Shown piece by piece: positions 45,034 to 55,918 of a stretch of 64,000 nucleotides of DNA. The DNA lies in the NCBI RefSeq assembly GCF_000092865.1, contig NC_014151.1:1054001-1118000 (forward strand), read 5' to 3'. The notes under the pieces are model-generated. The model saw only the letters and a program-made list of their open reading frames with translations. It searched no databases and was not told where the DNA came from. This DNA comes from Cellulomonas flavigena DSM 20109 (GTDB taxonomy: Bacteria; Actinomycetota; Actinomycetes; Actinomycetales; Cellulomonadaceae). Made by a program: the position numbers and the translations under genes. The number at the start of each line of letters is the position of its first letter. The first letter of the stretch is position 1.

Positions 45034-48000
45034 ATGCACGGGACCGACCGCGACACGCCGACCGGCGGCGCCGACCGCGACTCCGCCGACGTGCCCCGCG
45101 GCGGTGTGCCGCAGCCCCACGACGCGCCGGAGGCCACCGTCCCCGAGCCGCCCACGTCCGACGCCACCACGGACGGCTCGACCGGTACCGACGCGCCGGC
45201 GGCCGACGCCGACGGGACGGCGGAGGCCACCGACGCCCCGGCGGCGGACGCCGCCACCCAGGACGCCCCGGCGGGTGCGGACGCCGTCGACGCACCCGTG
45301 ACCACCGGCGAGGACGGTCCGCGCGGTTCGACGCCGCCGCCCGCGGTCCCGCCGCCGGTCACCCGCGCGCGCCCGCTCGCGCCGGAGCCCGCCGCGCCCC
45401 TGGCCGCGTGGCCGTCGTGGGACGACGTCGCGGTCACCGCGCCACCGCCGGAGCCGGCGCCGCCGGCGGCCGGGAGCGCCGAGCCCGCGGCGCCGGAGCC
45501 CGCCGCCGAGCCGTCCGCCACCCAGGCGTCGGACGCCGGGCAGGAGCCGACCGCCCAGGCGCCCGCCCGACCGGGTCGTGCCGACGAGCGTGCCGACGAG
45601 CCCGAGGCGCCGGCCGCCGGACCGCGGTCCGGGTCCGTGCCGACCGGGACCGCGTCTGCCGGGACTGCGTCTGCCGCCCCCGCTCCGGTGCCCGGCGCCC
45701 CCGGGCCCCTGCCGCCGCTCGATCTCGGCAGCCTGTCGGCCCTGGCCTTCACGGCGCTCAACGCGGCATCGGTGGGCGTGCCCGCCCACGCGCTGCCGAA
45801 GGACGCCCCGGCCCGGCCGGGTGATGCCGACGCCGACGGTCCCGACGGCGCCGCTGCCGCGGGCCCCGAGGCATCCGGGCCGGCCGCGGACACCGAAGGG
45901 TCGGCCACCGAGAACGAGGCCGCCGCCGCGCCGGACGACGCCACGGACGCCTCCGCGCAGGCAGCGGGCGAGCAGGGGCTCGCGGGGGACGCAGCACCGG
46001 GAGCCGGCTCCGCGACCGGTGCGCCCACGCCGGTCGACGTGGAGCGGGTTGCCGCGGAGCCGGTCGACGCCGAGCCGGTCGCCGCGGAGCCGGTCGACGC
46101 CGAGCCGGCTGCCGAGCGTGCCGACGAGGTCGAGGCCGTGCCGTCGGTGCCGCGCACCGACGACACGGCCGTCGTCCCACCGACGCCGCGGCCCGACGAG
46201 ACGACGGTCCTGCCGGCCGCCGGTACGGACGTCGCGACGCGTGCGACCCCCGCGGCCCCGACCGTCCCGCCGCGACGGACGTCCGCGCTCGCCGCACCGC
46301 AGGCACCGGCGGAGCCGGTCGCCCCGGCCGGACCCGAGCCCGACGACGCGTCGCCGCTCGCCGTCTTCGAGCCCGAGGAGTCGGACCGCCGGTGGCCGCG
46401 GGCGCTGGCGATCACGGGTGGTGCACTGGCCCTGCTCGCCGCTGTCTACGTCGGGTCGTCGTTCGCGCTCGCGGACCGGGTGCCGCGCGGCGCGACGGTC
46501 GCGGGCGTCGAGATCGGCGGCCTGTCGTCGGCGCAGGCCGAGCAGCACCTGCGCGACGAGCTCGCCGAGCGCACGACGTCCCCCGTGGCGGTCGTCGCGC
46601 AGGAGGTGCAGGCGGAGGTGGACCCGGTCGCCGCGGGCCTGGAGCTGGACGCTGCCGCGACCGTCGCGCGACTGACGGGCGTGGACCTGGCGCAGCCCGC
46701 ACGCGTGTGGCGCCACGTGGTCGGTGTGGGGGAGCAGCGGCCCGTCACCGTCGCTGACGAGTCCGCGCTCGACACGGCGCTCACGCAGCTGTCGGGCTCG
46801 CTCGTGCTCGCCCCGGTCGACGGCACGGTCGTGTTCGCCGACGGTGCGGCGCACTCGACCGACGCGGTCGACGGCTGGGAGCTCGACACCGCGGGTGCCG
46901 CGGCTGTCCTCGAGGACGGCTGGCTCACGGCCGAGCAGCCGGTCGAGCTGCCCACGAGCGCCGTGCCCCCGGCGGTGACGCAGGAGGAGACCGACCGCGC
47001 GCTCGCCGAGCTCGCGCAGCCGCTCGCCGCCGCCCCGGTGACGGTGCAGGTGGCCGACCGCCAGGCGGTCCTCGACGTCGCGACCCTCACGGCGCACGCG
47101 GCCGTCGTGCCCGTCGACGGTCAGCTCCAGCTCCAGCTCGACGGCGAGGCGCTGTCGCAGTCCGTGCTCGCCCAGCTGCCGGACCTGCTCACCTCGGCGT
47201 CCGACGCGCGCTTCGAGTTCCAGGGCGGCGCGCCGGTGATCGTGCCCGGGACGCCGGGCACGACGCTCGACCCCGCGACGCTGTCCGCGTCGGTCGCGCA
47301 GGCGGCCACCGCGGGCGAGGGACGGCTCGCCGCGGTCGACCTCGTGGAGTCCGACCCGGCGGAGACGACTGCTGCGCTCGAGGCGCTCGGCGTCAAGGAG
47401 ATCGTCTCGGAGTTCTCCACCCCGCTGACCAGCGAGCCGCGGCGCACGTCGAACATCGCGACCGGCCTGCGGAACATCACCGGGACGCTCGTGCGCCCCG
47501 GCGAGGTCTTCAGCCTCACGGAGGCGCTGGGGCCTGTCGACGCCGCCCACGGGTTCGTCCAGGCCGGCGCGATCGTCAACGGGGAGCACACGGACGCGTG
47601 GGGCGGTGGCCTGTCGCAGGTCTCGACCACGGCGTTCAACGCGGGGTACTTCGCCGGTTACGAGGACGTCGAGCACAAGCCCCACAGCGAGTGGTTCCAG
47701 CGTTACCCCGAGGGGCGGGAGGCCACGATCTTCACCGGCGTGCTCGACATGAGGTGGCGGAACAACACGCCGTACGGCGCGCTCGTGCAGGGTTTCGTGG
47801 CCGACGGTCGCGCGCACGTGCGCATCTGGAGCACCAAGCACTTCACGGTCGAGACCGAGAAGAGCGGTCGCTCGGGCGTGGTGGCCCCGACCACGGTCTA
47901 CTCGCAGTCGCCGACGTGCGAGCCGCAGAGCGCGGGCAACCCGGGTTTCACGGTGACCAACACGCGCAAGGTGTACCTCAACGGTGAGCTCGTCGCGACC

Positions 48001-48084
48001 GAGCCGTTCACGTGGCGCTACAAGCCGCAGAACAAGGTCATCTGCGGCACCGCGCCGGCGCCGGGAGCGTCCCCCACGCCCTGA
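45034..48084 (+). CDS. VanW-domain membrane protein with a long disordered N-terminus
   Basis: 1016 residues from ATG 45034 (GGGGGA 6 nt upstream). Residues 1-450 are Ala/Pro/Asp/Glu-rich, almost without order, and include short repeats such as VAAEPVDAEP. A single membrane segment is at about 455-482. Outside lies a peptidoglycan-binding-like domain (PF12229/YoaR type) at about 490-780. The VanW domain (FSLTEALGPVDAAHGFVQAG, AWGGGLSQVSTTAFNAGYFAG) fills about 788-1005. VanW proteins accompany some vancomycin-resistance clusters, but their reaction is unknown and most are chromosomal envelope proteins. Transcribed alone. Confidence 0.86.
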   Translation: MHGTDRDTPTGGADRDSADVPRGGVPQPHDAPEATVPEPPTSDATTDGSTGTDAPAADADGTAEATDAPAADAATQDAPAGADAVDAPVTTGEDGPRGSTPPPAVPPPVTRARPLAPEPAAPLAAWPSWDDVAVTAPPPEPAPPAAGSAEPAAPEPAAEPSATQASDAGQEPTAQAPARPGRADERADEPEAPAAGPRSGSVPTGTASAGTASAAPAPVPGAPGPLPPLDLGSLSALAFTALNAASVGVPAHALPKDAPARPGDADADGPDGAAAAGPEASGPAADTEGSATENEAAAAPDDATDASAQAAGEQGLAGDAAPGAGSATGAPTPVDVERVAAEPVDAEPVAAEPVDAEPAAERADEVEAVPSVPRTDDTAVVPPTPRPDETTVLPAAGTDVATRATPAAPTVPPRRTSALAAPQAPAEPVAPAGPEPDDASPLAVFEPEESDRRWPRALAITGGALALLAAVYVGSSFALADRVPRGATVAGVEIGGLSSAQAEQHLRDELAERTTSPVAVVAQEVQAEVDPVAAGLELDAAATVARLTGVDLAQPARVWRHVVGVGEQRPVTVADESALDTALTQLSGSLVLAPVDGTVVFADGAAHSTDAVDGWELDTAGAAAVLEDGWLTAEQPVELPTSAVPPAVTQEETDRALAELAQPLAAAPVTVQVADRQAVLDVATLTAHAAVVPVDGQLQLQLDGEALSQSVLAQLPDLLTSASDARFEFQGGAPVIVPGTPGTTLDPATLSASVAQAATAGEGRLAAVDLVESDPAETTAALEALGVKEIVSEFSTPLTSEPRRTSNIATGLRNITGTLVRPGEVFSLTEALGPVDAAHGFVQAGAIVNGEHTDAWGGGLSQVSTTAFNAGYFAGYEDVEHKPHSEWFQRYPEGREATIFTGVLDMRWRNNTPYGALVQGFVADGRAHVRIWSTKHFTVETEKSGRSGVVAPTTVYSQSPTCEPQSAGNPGFTVTNTRKVYLNGELVATEPFTWRYKPQNKVICGTAPAPGASPTP
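46051..46110 (+). repeat. 30-bp in-frame tandem repeat in the VanW-protein gene
   Basis: Two identical 30-bp units at 46051-46080 and 46081-46110 encode the repeated AAEPVDAEPV segment of the disordered region. A diverged third half-unit follows. Copy number could change without frameshift. Confidence 0.8.
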
Positions 48085-48086
48085 CG

Positions 48087-48368
48087 TCAGGCGGTGTCGT
48101 CGCGCTCCCGTCGCGCCCGGCGCGGCGGGGGCGGTGGCACCACCTTGGCGCGCAGCACGTGGGCGGCGGGGACGCGCACGTCGCCGCGCCGCGTGCGCAC
48201 CGTGAGCCCGTCGGCGTCGACCCCGACGACCTCGCCGAGGACGTCGGTGAACGGCGGCTCACCGCCGCGCAGGGTGCCCGTGGGGGTGCCCGGCGGCAGG
48301 TCGTCGCGGACGCGGCGCACGACGACGCGCGTCCCGGGCACCCACGCGCGCCAGATCTCGCCGCTCAC
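48087..48368 (-). CDS. Small SH3-like protein
   Basis: 93 residues: RAWVPGTRVVVRRVRDD, LGEVVGVDADGLTVRTRRGDVRVPAAHVLRAKVVPPPP. This is the SH3-like barrel found at the start of mycobacterial Rv0428c-type acetyltransferases, here standing alone with no GNAT domain. Small proteins of this kind lie next to ferredoxin genes in many actinobacteria (from memory). GTG 48368 with a GGAG about 9 nt upstream. Divergent from the ferredoxin gene. Confidence 0.68.
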   Translation of the reverse strand: MSGEIWRAWVPGTRVVVRRVRDDLPPGTPTGTLRGGEPPFTDVLGEVVGVDADGLTVRTRRGDVRVPAAHVLRAKVVPPPPPRRARRERDDTA

Positions 48369-48463
48369 CGGGAGCTCCGTGTGTCGCAGCGTGGACGGCG
48401 GGACGGGGTGTCGTGCACGTGGGGGATACTAGGGCTGACCGCTGCACATCGTGGAGGACCCCC

Positions 48464-48790
48464 GTGACGTATGTGATCGCCGAACCCTGCGTGGACGTCA
48501 AGGACAAGGCGTGCATCGAGGAGTGTCCGGTCGACTGCATCTACGAGGGCAAGCGCTCCCTCTACATCCACCCGGACGAGTGCGTCGACTGCGGTGCGTG
48601 CGAGCCGGTGTGCCCCGTCGAGGCCATCTACTACGAGGACGACGTCCCCGAGCAGTGGAGCCAGTACTACGAGGCGAACGTGCACTTCTTCGACGAGATC
48701 GGCTCGCCCGGTGGCGCCGCGAAGATGGGTGAGATCGCGCACGACCACCCGATCATCGCCACCCTGCCGCTGCGGGTCCACGGCGAGTGA
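48464..48790 (+). CDS. fdxC: 7Fe ferredoxin
   Basis: 108-residue ferredoxin with eight cysteines (9, 17, 21, 25, 40, 43, 46 and 50). By comparison with Azotobacter FdI, Cys9, 17 and 50 would hold a [3Fe-4S] cluster, and Cys21, 40, 43 and 46 a [4Fe-4S] cluster. The long C-terminal extension (to 108) is typical of the actinobacterial FdxA/FdxC type. GGAGG lies 6 nt before the GTG. dapC follows 28 nt downstream, as M. tuberculosis fdxC-dapC does. A GATACT at 48424-48429 may be its -10 box. Confidence 0.94.
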   Translation: MTYVIAEPCVDVKDKACIEECPVDCIYEGKRSLYIHPDECVDCGACEPVCPVEAIYYEDDVPEQWSQYYEANVHFFDEIGSPGGAAKMGEIAHDHPIIATLPLRVHGE

Positions 48791-48818
48791 CGCGCCGGGA
48801 CCCTGGCCAGGGGCGCAC

Positions 48819-49967
48819 GTGGGCCTGCTGACCGGCGCGCTGCCGGACTTCCCCTGGGACTCGCTGACGCCGTACGCGCAGGTCGCGCGCGCACACCCGG
48901 ACGGCATCGTCGACCTCTCGGTCGGCACCCCGGTCGACCCGACCCCGCAGGTCGTGCGGGACGCGCTCGCGGCGGCGGCCGACGCGCCGGGCTACCCGAC
49001 CACCCACGGCACGCCTGCGCTGCGCGAGTCCGTCGTGGCGTGGTTCGCGCGGCGCCGCGGCGTGCCGGGGCTCGACCCGGCGGGGGTGCTGCCGACCCTG
49101 GGGTCCAAGGAGCTCGTCGCCTTCCTTCCCTCGCTGCTGGGGCTCGGGGCGGGTGACGCCGTGCTCCACCCCGCGACTGCGTACCCGACGTACGACGTGG
49201 GTGCGCGGCTCGCCGGGGCGGCGCCCGTGCCCACCGACGACCCGGCGGGCGAGCTCGCACGGCGGGACGACGTCCGGCTCGTGTGGCTGAACTCTCCCGG
49301 CAACCCCGACGGCTCCGTGCTGGGCGTCGCGGAGCTGCGGGCCGTCGTCGAGGCGGCGCGCGCGGCGTCGCGGCGCACGGGGCGGCCCGTCGTCGTGGCG
49401 TCCGACGAGTGCTACGCGGAGCTCGCGTGGGACCAGCCGTGGGTGGCCGAGGGCGTGCCGAGCGTGCTCGACCCGCGCGTCACGGGCGGTGACCTCACGG
49501 GTCTGCTGGCGGTGTACTCGCTGTCGAAGCAGTCGAACCTCGCGGGCTACCGCGCCGCGTTCGTCGCCGGCGACCGTGCGCTGGTGGCGGGCCTGCTCGA
49601 GCCGCGCAAGCACGCGGGCATGATCGTGCCGTCCCCGGTGCAGGCGGCCATGACCGTCGCCCTGGGCGACGACGCGCACGTGGCGGAGCAGCGCGAGCGG
49701 TACCGTCGGCGGCGCGCGACGCTGCGGGCGGGCTTCGAGGCCGCCGGCTACGTGGTCGACCGCTCGCACGCCGGGCTGTACCTGTGGGTGCGGCCCGACG
49801 GCCCGCTGCAGGACGCGTGGACGACCGTGGGCGACCTGGCCGCCCTGGGGCTCCTGGTCGCGCCCGGGGCGTTCTACGGGGCGGCCGCCGCGGGGCACGT
49901 GCGGGTCGCGCTGACGGTGTCGGACGAGCGGGCGGCGCAGGCGGCCGCCCGGCTGTCCGGCGCGTAG
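48819..49967 (+). CDS. dapC: Succinyldiaminopimelate aminotransferase
   Basis: 382-residue fold-type I PLP aminotransferase of the actinobacterial DapC type. It converts N-succinyl-2-amino-6-ketopimelate to succinyl-DAP in lysine/DAP synthesis. Substrate-side motifs include DLSVGTPVDPTPQVVRDAL and GYPTTHGTPALRES. The PLP lysine sits in SLSKQSNLAGYRAAFV near residue 235, and NSPGNPDGSVLG and DECYAEL are the usual cofactor-side motifs. GTG 48819 has AGGGG 5 nt upstream. The fdxC-dapC order and the presence of dapD and dapE nearby support the assignment over other class I aminotransferases. Confidence 0.92.
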   Translation: MGLLTGALPDFPWDSLTPYAQVARAHPDGIVDLSVGTPVDPTPQVVRDALAAAADAPGYPTTHGTPALRESVVAWFARRRGVPGLDPAGVLPTLGSKELVAFLPSLLGLGAGDAVLHPATAYPTYDVGARLAGAAPVPTDDPAGELARRDDVRLVWLNSPGNPDGSVLGVAELRAVVEAARAASRRTGRPVVVASDECYAELAWDQPWVAEGVPSVLDPRVTGGDLTGLLAVYSLSKQSNLAGYRAAFVAGDRALVAGLLEPRKHAGMIVPSPVQAAMTVALGDDAHVAEQRERYRRRRATLRAGFEAAGYVVDRSHAGLYLWVRPDGPLQDAWTTVGDLAALGLLVAPGAFYGAAAAGHVRVALTVSDERAAQAAARLSGA

Positions 49968-50010
49968 CGCTCCCACCGTCCGCGGCGTGGTCCCCGCGTC
50001 CCGGACGTCG

Positions 50011-50044
50011 TAGATTTCTCGCAGGAGCTTGTGAGGAACCTCAC
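50011..50044 (+). promoter_or_regulatory. gltA promoter region with a 14-bp palindrome
   Basis: TAGATT (50011-50016) is a candidate -10 box. Fourteen bases further, GTGAGG-AA-CCTCAC (50031-50044) is a perfect dyad that would lie in the start of the gltA leader, a common operator position. The gap 49968-50207 has no gene. Confidence 0.5.
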
Positions 50045-50207
50045 ATCCGGGCCAAGGGTCCGTCGCACATTCGTCAAGGGGCCGGTATCGCAGGTACGGT
50101 CGCCTGGGCCGACGAGGGTCACCACCGTGTGTCGGCCTCCCCGTCGGCTCGTACGGCACACCGCCGCAGCCGGACGGACCCGCTCGTCGGCGCAGGAAGG
50201 AACCCCC

Positions 50208-51518
<1,311 letters not shown>

Positions 51519-51527
51519 CCTGTCGCG

Positions 51528-52421
51528 TCAGCCGGCGAGCGTCAGCCGCACCTGCCCGTCGGGCAGGGGCGGCTGCTCGCCCGGCTGCCACGTGGGTGCG
51601 GCGCGCGACCACGTCGAGTCGCCCACCGCCACGGCGTCGACGTCGACCGCGTCCGCGACGGCGACGGCCCACTGCGCGAACGACCAGCCCGCCCGCACGG
51701 CGTCGTCCACGGGCAGCGCGCTCGCCGTGACGTCGACGAACGTGGGGACGCCCTCGCCGTCGCCGAGCGTCACGCTGACCGGCAGCTCGCCCAGGTCGCG
51801 GGCGACGCGCGCCAGCAGGGCGTCGGGCCCGGCCGGCTCCTCGACGGGACGCAGCGTGCAGCTCAGCGCGGCGGGGGAGTGCCCGGTGAGCGCGGACGCC
51901 CACGCGCGCGCCCGCACCTCGTGCTGGGCGTACGCGTCGGGGAAGCCGCTGCGCTGCACGGCCTGCGCGGCCTGCGTGACCGGCATGTCCTGGTAGCCCT
52001 CGACCTTCTCGAGGCCCTCGAAGAACTTCGTCGTCGAGTACACCGGGTCCATGATCTGCTCGACCGTGCCCCAGCCCTGTGACGGGCGCTGCTGGTACAG
52101 GCCGACCGAGTCGCGGTCGCCGTAGTCGATGTTCTCGAGCCGGGACTCCTGCAGTGCGGTCGCGATGCCGATGGTCACCGCGCGCGCGGGCATGCCACGG
52201 CGGGTCGCGACGGCGGCTGCCAGTGCGGCGTGCTGCGCCTGGTCCGGGCTCAGGCTCCAGTCCGTGCCGTCGAGGTGCGCGACGCACCGCTCGGCGACCG
52301 GCGGGGCAGGTCGCGCGCGCAGCAGCGCGACGACCGCGCCCACGGCGACGACGAGCAGGACGACGGCCAGCCCGGCGGTGACGAGCACCGGCAGGCAGCC
52401 ACCGCGGCGACCGCGCGCCAC
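51528..52421 (-). CDS. Lysozyme-like membrane protein
   Basis: 297 residues: one N-terminal membrane segment (about 12-35), then a mostly helical outside domain. The centre, [20 protein letters not shown] followed by [11 protein letters not shown], resembles the catalytic region of lytic transglycosylases (Glu of the ALQES motif near residue 92). Relatives in actinobacteria are often labelled heavy-metal transporter or hypothetical protein, which the sequence does not support. The GTG start is 4 nt past the dapD stop, so it is cotranscribed with dapD. A link between DAP supply and cell-wall work is plausible but unproven. Confidence 0.72.
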   Translation of the reverse strand: MARGRRGGCLPVLVTAGLAVVLLVVAVGAVVALLRARPAPPVAERCVAHLDGTDWSLSPDQAQHAALAAAVATRRGMPARAVTIGIATALQESRLENIDYGDRDSVGLYQQRPSQGWGTVEQIMDPVYSTTKFFEGLEKVEGYQDMPVTQAAQAVQRSGFPDAYAQHEVRARAWASALTGHSPAALSCTLRPVEEPAGPDALLARVARDLGELPVSVTLGDGEGVPTFVDVTASALPVDDAVRAGWSFAQWAVAVADAVDVDAVAVGDSTWSRAAPTWQPGEQPPLPDGQVRLTLAG

Positions 52422-52425
52422 GGCG

Positions 52426-53421
52426 TCAGTTGGCGTGCAGCGCGGAGTTCAGCTGCACACCGGCGCCGGACCGCGCGACCGCCTCGACCTCACCCGTGCG
52501 CGAGTTGCGCCGGAAGAGCACGTTGTCCGCGCCCGCGAGCGCGCGGGCCTTGACGACGCGTGCGCCGTGGTCGTCGACCGCGTCCTCGAGGTCGAAGCCG
52601 ACGAGCCGCACCTTGGTGCCGGCCGTGACGTACAGGCCGGCCTCGACGACGCAGTCGTCGCCCAACGGGATGCCGAGGCCCGAGTTCGCGCCCAGCAGCG
52701 AGCGTTTCCCGATCGACACGACCTCGCGGCCGCCGCCGGACAGCGTGCCCATGATCGACGCACCGCCGCCCACGTCGGAACCGTCGCCGACGACGACGCC
52801 GGCCGAGATGCGGCCCTCGACCATCGACGTGCCGAGCGTCCCGGCGTTGTAGTTGACGAAGCCCTCGTGCATCACGGTGGTCCCGGCCGCCAGGTGCGCG
52901 CCCAGCCGCACCCGGTCGGCGTCCGCGACCCGCACGCCCGCGGGCACGACGTAGTCGACCATCCGCGGGAACTTGTCGATGCCGTACACCGTCACCGGGG
53001 TGCCCGTCGCGGCGCGCAGGCGCAGTCGCGTGGCCTCGAAGTCCTCGACCGCGCACGGCCCGCGGTCGGTCCACACGACGTTGGGCAGCACCGCGAAGAT
53101 CCCGTCGAGGTTCTGCCCGCGCGGCGCGACGAGGCGGTGCGACAGCAGGTGCAGGCGCAGGTACGCGTCGGCGGTGTCGGCGGGCGGTGCGTCGAGGTCG
53201 ACGACGGTCGCCACGAGCGTGACGCGCACGCCGCGCGCCTCGTCCTCGCGCTCGCCGGCAGCGAGCCCGTCGGGTGCGTGCAGGCGCACCGACCCGGGGT
53301 CGGCGACGTCGAGGGTCGCGGGCGCGCTGCCCAGGGCGGGTGCCGGGTACCAGACGTCGAGCGTCGTGCCGGCAGCGGTGACGGTGGCCAGGCCGAGGCC
53401 CCAGGCCGTGCGGTCGGTCAT
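52426..53421 (-). CDS. dapD: Tetrahydrodipicolinate N-succinyltransferase
   Basis: 331-residue left-handed beta-helix succinyltransferase, the actinobacterial DapD type. The hexapeptide-repeat region lies at about 185-290 ([27 protein letters not shown], then [14 protein letters not shown] and [20 protein letters not shown]). The N-terminal domain (about 1-150) and length match mycobacterial DapD and not the shorter enterobacterial form. It transfers succinyl from succinyl-CoA to tetrahydrodipicolinate. ATG 53421 follows a TAGGCT box (53430-53435, minus strand) by 8 nt, so it is probably leaderless. Divergent from dapE. Confidence 0.95.
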   Translation of the reverse strand: MTDRTAWGLGLATVTAAGTTLDVWYPAPALGSAPATLDVADPGSVRLHAPDGLAAGEREDEARGVRVTLVATVVDLDAPPADTADAYLRLHLLSHRLVAPRGQNLDGIFAVLPNVVWTDRGPCAVEDFEATRLRLRAATGTPVTVYGIDKFPRMVDYVVPAGVRVADADRVRLGAHLAAGTTVMHEGFVNYNAGTLGTSMVEGRISAGVVVGDGSDVGGGASIMGTLSGGGREVVSIGKRSLLGANSGLGIPLGDDCVVEAGLYVTAGTKVRLVGFDLEDAVDDHGARVVKARALAGADNVLFRRNSRTGEVEAVARSGAGVQLNSALHAN

Positions 53422-53429
53422 GGCAGACA

Positions 53430-53435
53430 AGCCTA
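53430..53435 (-). promoter_or_regulatory. Candidate -10 box for leaderless dapD
   Basis: TAGGCT on the minus strand, 8 nt before the dapD ATG. It is 39 bp from the dapE -10 box on the other strand, so the two promoters are back to back in a 66-bp gap. Confidence 0.6.
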
Positions 53436-53474
53436 CGGTGCGGACGACGCACCCGGGCGCGCGCGGGGTGCGCG

Positions 53475-53480
53475 TAGGGT
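53475..53480 (+). promoter_or_regulatory. Candidate -10 box for leaderless dapE
   Basis: TAGGGT ends 7 nt before the dapE GTG at 53488. There is no SD. Confidence 0.55.
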
Positions 53481-53487
53481 CGGCGAC

Positions 53488-54603
53488 GTGCCTGCCGATG
53501 ACCTGCTCGACCTGTCCGCCGACGTCGTGACGCTCACCCGCGCGCTGTGCGACGTCCCGTCCGTGAGCGGCGACGAGACCCGTCTGGCGGACGCCGTCGA
53601 GGGCGCCCTGCGCGCGCACCCGCACCTCGAGGTCCTGCGCGACGGCGACACCGTCGTGGCGCGCACGCACCTGGGTCGCGCGCGTCGCGTCGTCGTCGCC
53701 GGCCACCTGGACACCGTGCCCGTCGCGGACAACCTGCCGACGCGCCTCGAGGGCGACGAGCTGTGGGGCCGCGGCACCGTCGACATGAAGGCGGGCTGCG
53801 CCGTCGCGCTGCACCTGGCCGCGACGCTGCCCGACCCGGTGCACGACGTCACGTGGGTGTTCTACGACCACGAGGAGGTCGCGTCCGACCTCAACGGGCT
53901 GGGCCGCGTCGCCGACCGGCACCCGGACTGGCTCGCGGGCGACTTCGCCGTGCTGGGCGAGCCGAGCGACGGTGGCCTCGAGGGCGGCTGCAACGGCACG
54001 CTGCGCGTCGAGGTGCGGCTGAGCGGCGTCGCGGCGCACTCGGCGCGCGCGTGGGTCGGCGTCAACGCCGTGCACGCGGCCGGCGAGGTGCTGCGCCGGC
54101 TCGAGGCGTACGAGCCCGCCACCGTCGAGGTCGAGGGACTGGCCTACCGCGAGGGCCTCAACGCCGTGCTCGTCAGCGGCGGCGTCGCCACCAACGTCAT
54201 CCCCGACGCGTGCGTCGTCACCGTCAACTACCGCTTCGCGCCCTCGCGGACGGTCGACGAGGCCGTGGCCCACGTGCGCGAGCTGTTCGCCGGCTACGAG
54301 GTCGTCGTCACCGACGCCGCGGCGGGCGCCCGCCCGGGTCTGGACGCCCCCGCGGCGCAGGACTTCGCCGCCGCCGTCCTGGCCGTCACCGGCGGACGTC
54401 CGGCACCCAAGTACGGCTGGACCGACGTCGCCCGCTTCAGCGCGCTCGGCGTGCCCGCCGTGAACTTCGGCCCCGGCGACCCGCTGCTCGCGCACAAGGA
54501 CGACGAGCGCGTGCCCGTCGCGCAGATCGAGCTGTGCCACCGCGCGCTGCGCGCCTGGCTCACCGGCGACGCGCCCGCGGGACCCCTGCACGCGACGGCC
54601 TGA
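53488..54603 (+). CDS. dapE: Succinyl-diaminopimelate desuccinylase
   Basis: 371-residue M20-family zinc hydrolase that releases LL-DAP from N-succinyl-LL-DAP. Metal-binding motifs: GHLDTVP near 72-78, [11 protein letters not shown] near 93-103, YDHEEV near 128-133 (catalytic Glu), LGEPSDG near 154 and the C-terminal [14 protein letters not shown] near 330. A dimerisation domain lies at about 170-280. The length and the sequence [13 protein letters not shown] match the actinobacterial enzyme. Divergent from dapD with 66 bp between; GTG start, probably leaderless. Confidence 0.95.
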   Translation: MPADDLLDLSADVVTLTRALCDVPSVSGDETRLADAVEGALRAHPHLEVLRDGDTVVARTHLGRARRVVVAGHLDTVPVADNLPTRLEGDELWGRGTVDMKAGCAVALHLAATLPDPVHDVTWVFYDHEEVASDLNGLGRVADRHPDWLAGDFAVLGEPSDGGLEGGCNGTLRVEVRLSGVAAHSARAWVGVNAVHAAGEVLRRLEAYEPATVEVEGLAYREGLNAVLVSGGVATNVIPDACVVTVNYRFAPSRTVDEAVAHVRELFAGYEVVVTDAAAGARPGLDAPAAQDFAAAVLAVTGGRPAPKYGWTDVARFSALGVPAVNFGPGDPLLAHKDDERVPVAQIELCHRALRAWLTGDAPAGPLHATA

Positions 54604-54623
54604 GGGCCGCGGCGCCCGGCCGC

Positions 54624-55823
54624 TCAGGACGCGAGCAGGGCCTCGACGTCCTGCGGGTACGGGAACGAGCCCGGCTCGTACGCGCACAGCGGGTCCTCCC
54701 CGAAGGGGTCGCCGCTGGTCGCCCACCCGCGTGAGCGAGAGCCGCCGCAGACCCGGGAGAACTCGCACGCGCCGCACCGGCCCTGCAGCCGCGCGGGGTC
54801 CCGCAGCCCGGTGAACAGCTCGGACGTGCGGTAGGTCGTCGTCAGGGGCTGCTCGCGCACGTCGCCGGCCGTCACCGGCAGGAACCCCGAGGGGTGGACC
54901 GTGCCGACGTGCGACACGAACACGAAGCCGTGCCCGGCGTTGACGTTCACCGGCGGGCGGCGCGGTCGCACCGCCGCACCCCAGCCGAACGCGGCGGTCC
55001 GCTCGGTGAGCTCCGCGTACAGGTCCCCCAGCCCCAGGGCGGCGACGTGGTCGACCCCGCGTGCCTCGAGCACGGCCCGCTGCAGCGCGACGCGCCGGAA
55101 GTGGTGGCCCTCGGTGGTCTTCACCGGCACGTGCGGCCCCAGGTCGTACAGGTAGCTCATGACGTCCTCGGCCTCCTGCGCGCTCAGCGCGCCCAGGTCG
55201 ACACCGCGGCCCACCGGCACGAGCATGAACGCGCTCCAGGTCATGGCGCCGTGCTCGCGGACCAGCGCCGCCAGGTCGGGGAGCTCGTGCACGGTCCGCC
55301 GCGACACGGTCGAGTTGACCTGCACCTTGATGCCCAGCTCGCGGGCGGCCGTCCAGGCCGCGACCGTCCGGTCGAACGTGCCGGCCACCCGGCGGAAGCC
55401 GTCGTGGACCTGCGCGGTGGCACCGTCGAGGGACAGCGACAGCGCGGTCACACCCGCCTCCTGCAGACCGCGCAGCGCGTCACGGTCCAGCCGGGGCGTG
55501 CCCGACGGCGACACGGCCACCGCGAGCCCCAGCTCCCGGCCGCGGCGCACCAGCTCGGTCAGGTCGGGCCGCTCGAAGCAGTCCCCGCCGGTGATGACGA
55601 AGATCGGCGACGGCCGGCCGAACGCGGCGACCTGCCGCATGAGGTCCGTGGCCTCGTCCGTGTCGAGCTCGCGGGGGTGGCGCCGCGGCTGCGCCTCGGC
55701 GCGACAGTGCACGCACGACAGCGCGCACGCGCGCGTCGCCTCCCAGACGACGAGCAGCGGTCGGTCCGCCGGGTCGTGGCGGACGGTGCGGACGACGGGG
55801 CCGTGCGGGCGCATGACGGCCAT
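54624..55823 (-). CDS. Radical SAM/SPASM-domain protein
   Basis: 399 residues. The radical SAM motif CALSCVHC (CxxxCxxC) is near residue 33, and GGDCFERPD, the SAM-contact GGE-like motif, lies near 80. The C-terminal SPASM region has [12 protein letters not shown], then DPLC, giving four cysteines for an auxiliary Fe-S cluster. The layout matches the TIGR04053 family, loosely related to the NirJ/AhbD heme-modifying and peptide-maturase enzymes. No small precursor-peptide gene was seen next to it. ATG 55823 and ATG 55814 are both possible. Substrate unknown; it is divergent from the LOG-family gene. Confidence 0.82.
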   Translation of the reverse strand: MAVMRPHGPVVRTVRHDPADRPLLVVWEATRACALSCVHCRAEAQPRRHPRELDTDEATDLMRQVAAFGRPSPIFVITGGDCFERPDLTELVRRGRELGLAVAVSPSGTPRLDRDALRGLQEAGVTALSLSLDGATAQVHDGFRRVAGTFDRTVAAWTAARELGIKVQVNSTVSRRTVHELPDLAALVREHGAMTWSAFMLVPVGRGVDLGALSAQEAEDVMSYLYDLGPHVPVKTTEGHHFRRVALQRAVLEARGVDHVAALGLGDLYAELTERTAAFGWGAAVRPRRPPVNVNAGHGFVFVSHVGTVHPSGFLPVTAGDVREQPLTTTYRTSELFTGLRDPARLQGRCGACEFSRVCGGSRSRGWATSGDPFGEDPLCAYEPGSFPYPQDVEALLAS

Positions 55824-55906
55824 CACACACCGCGGCGCGGGGCACGGCACGGGACGAGCGTCCCTGGCCGACGGCCCGCCGCACCCCGACCGCCCGGTGG
55901 CGGGCC

Positions 55907-55912
55907 TAGGCT
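55907..55912 (+). promoter_or_regulatory. Candidate -10 box for the LOG-family gene
   Basis: TAGGCT ends 6 nt before the ATG at 55919, the same hexamer as the dapD box. Leaderless transcription is likely. Confidence 0.58.
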
Positions 55913-55918
55913 CCTCGC

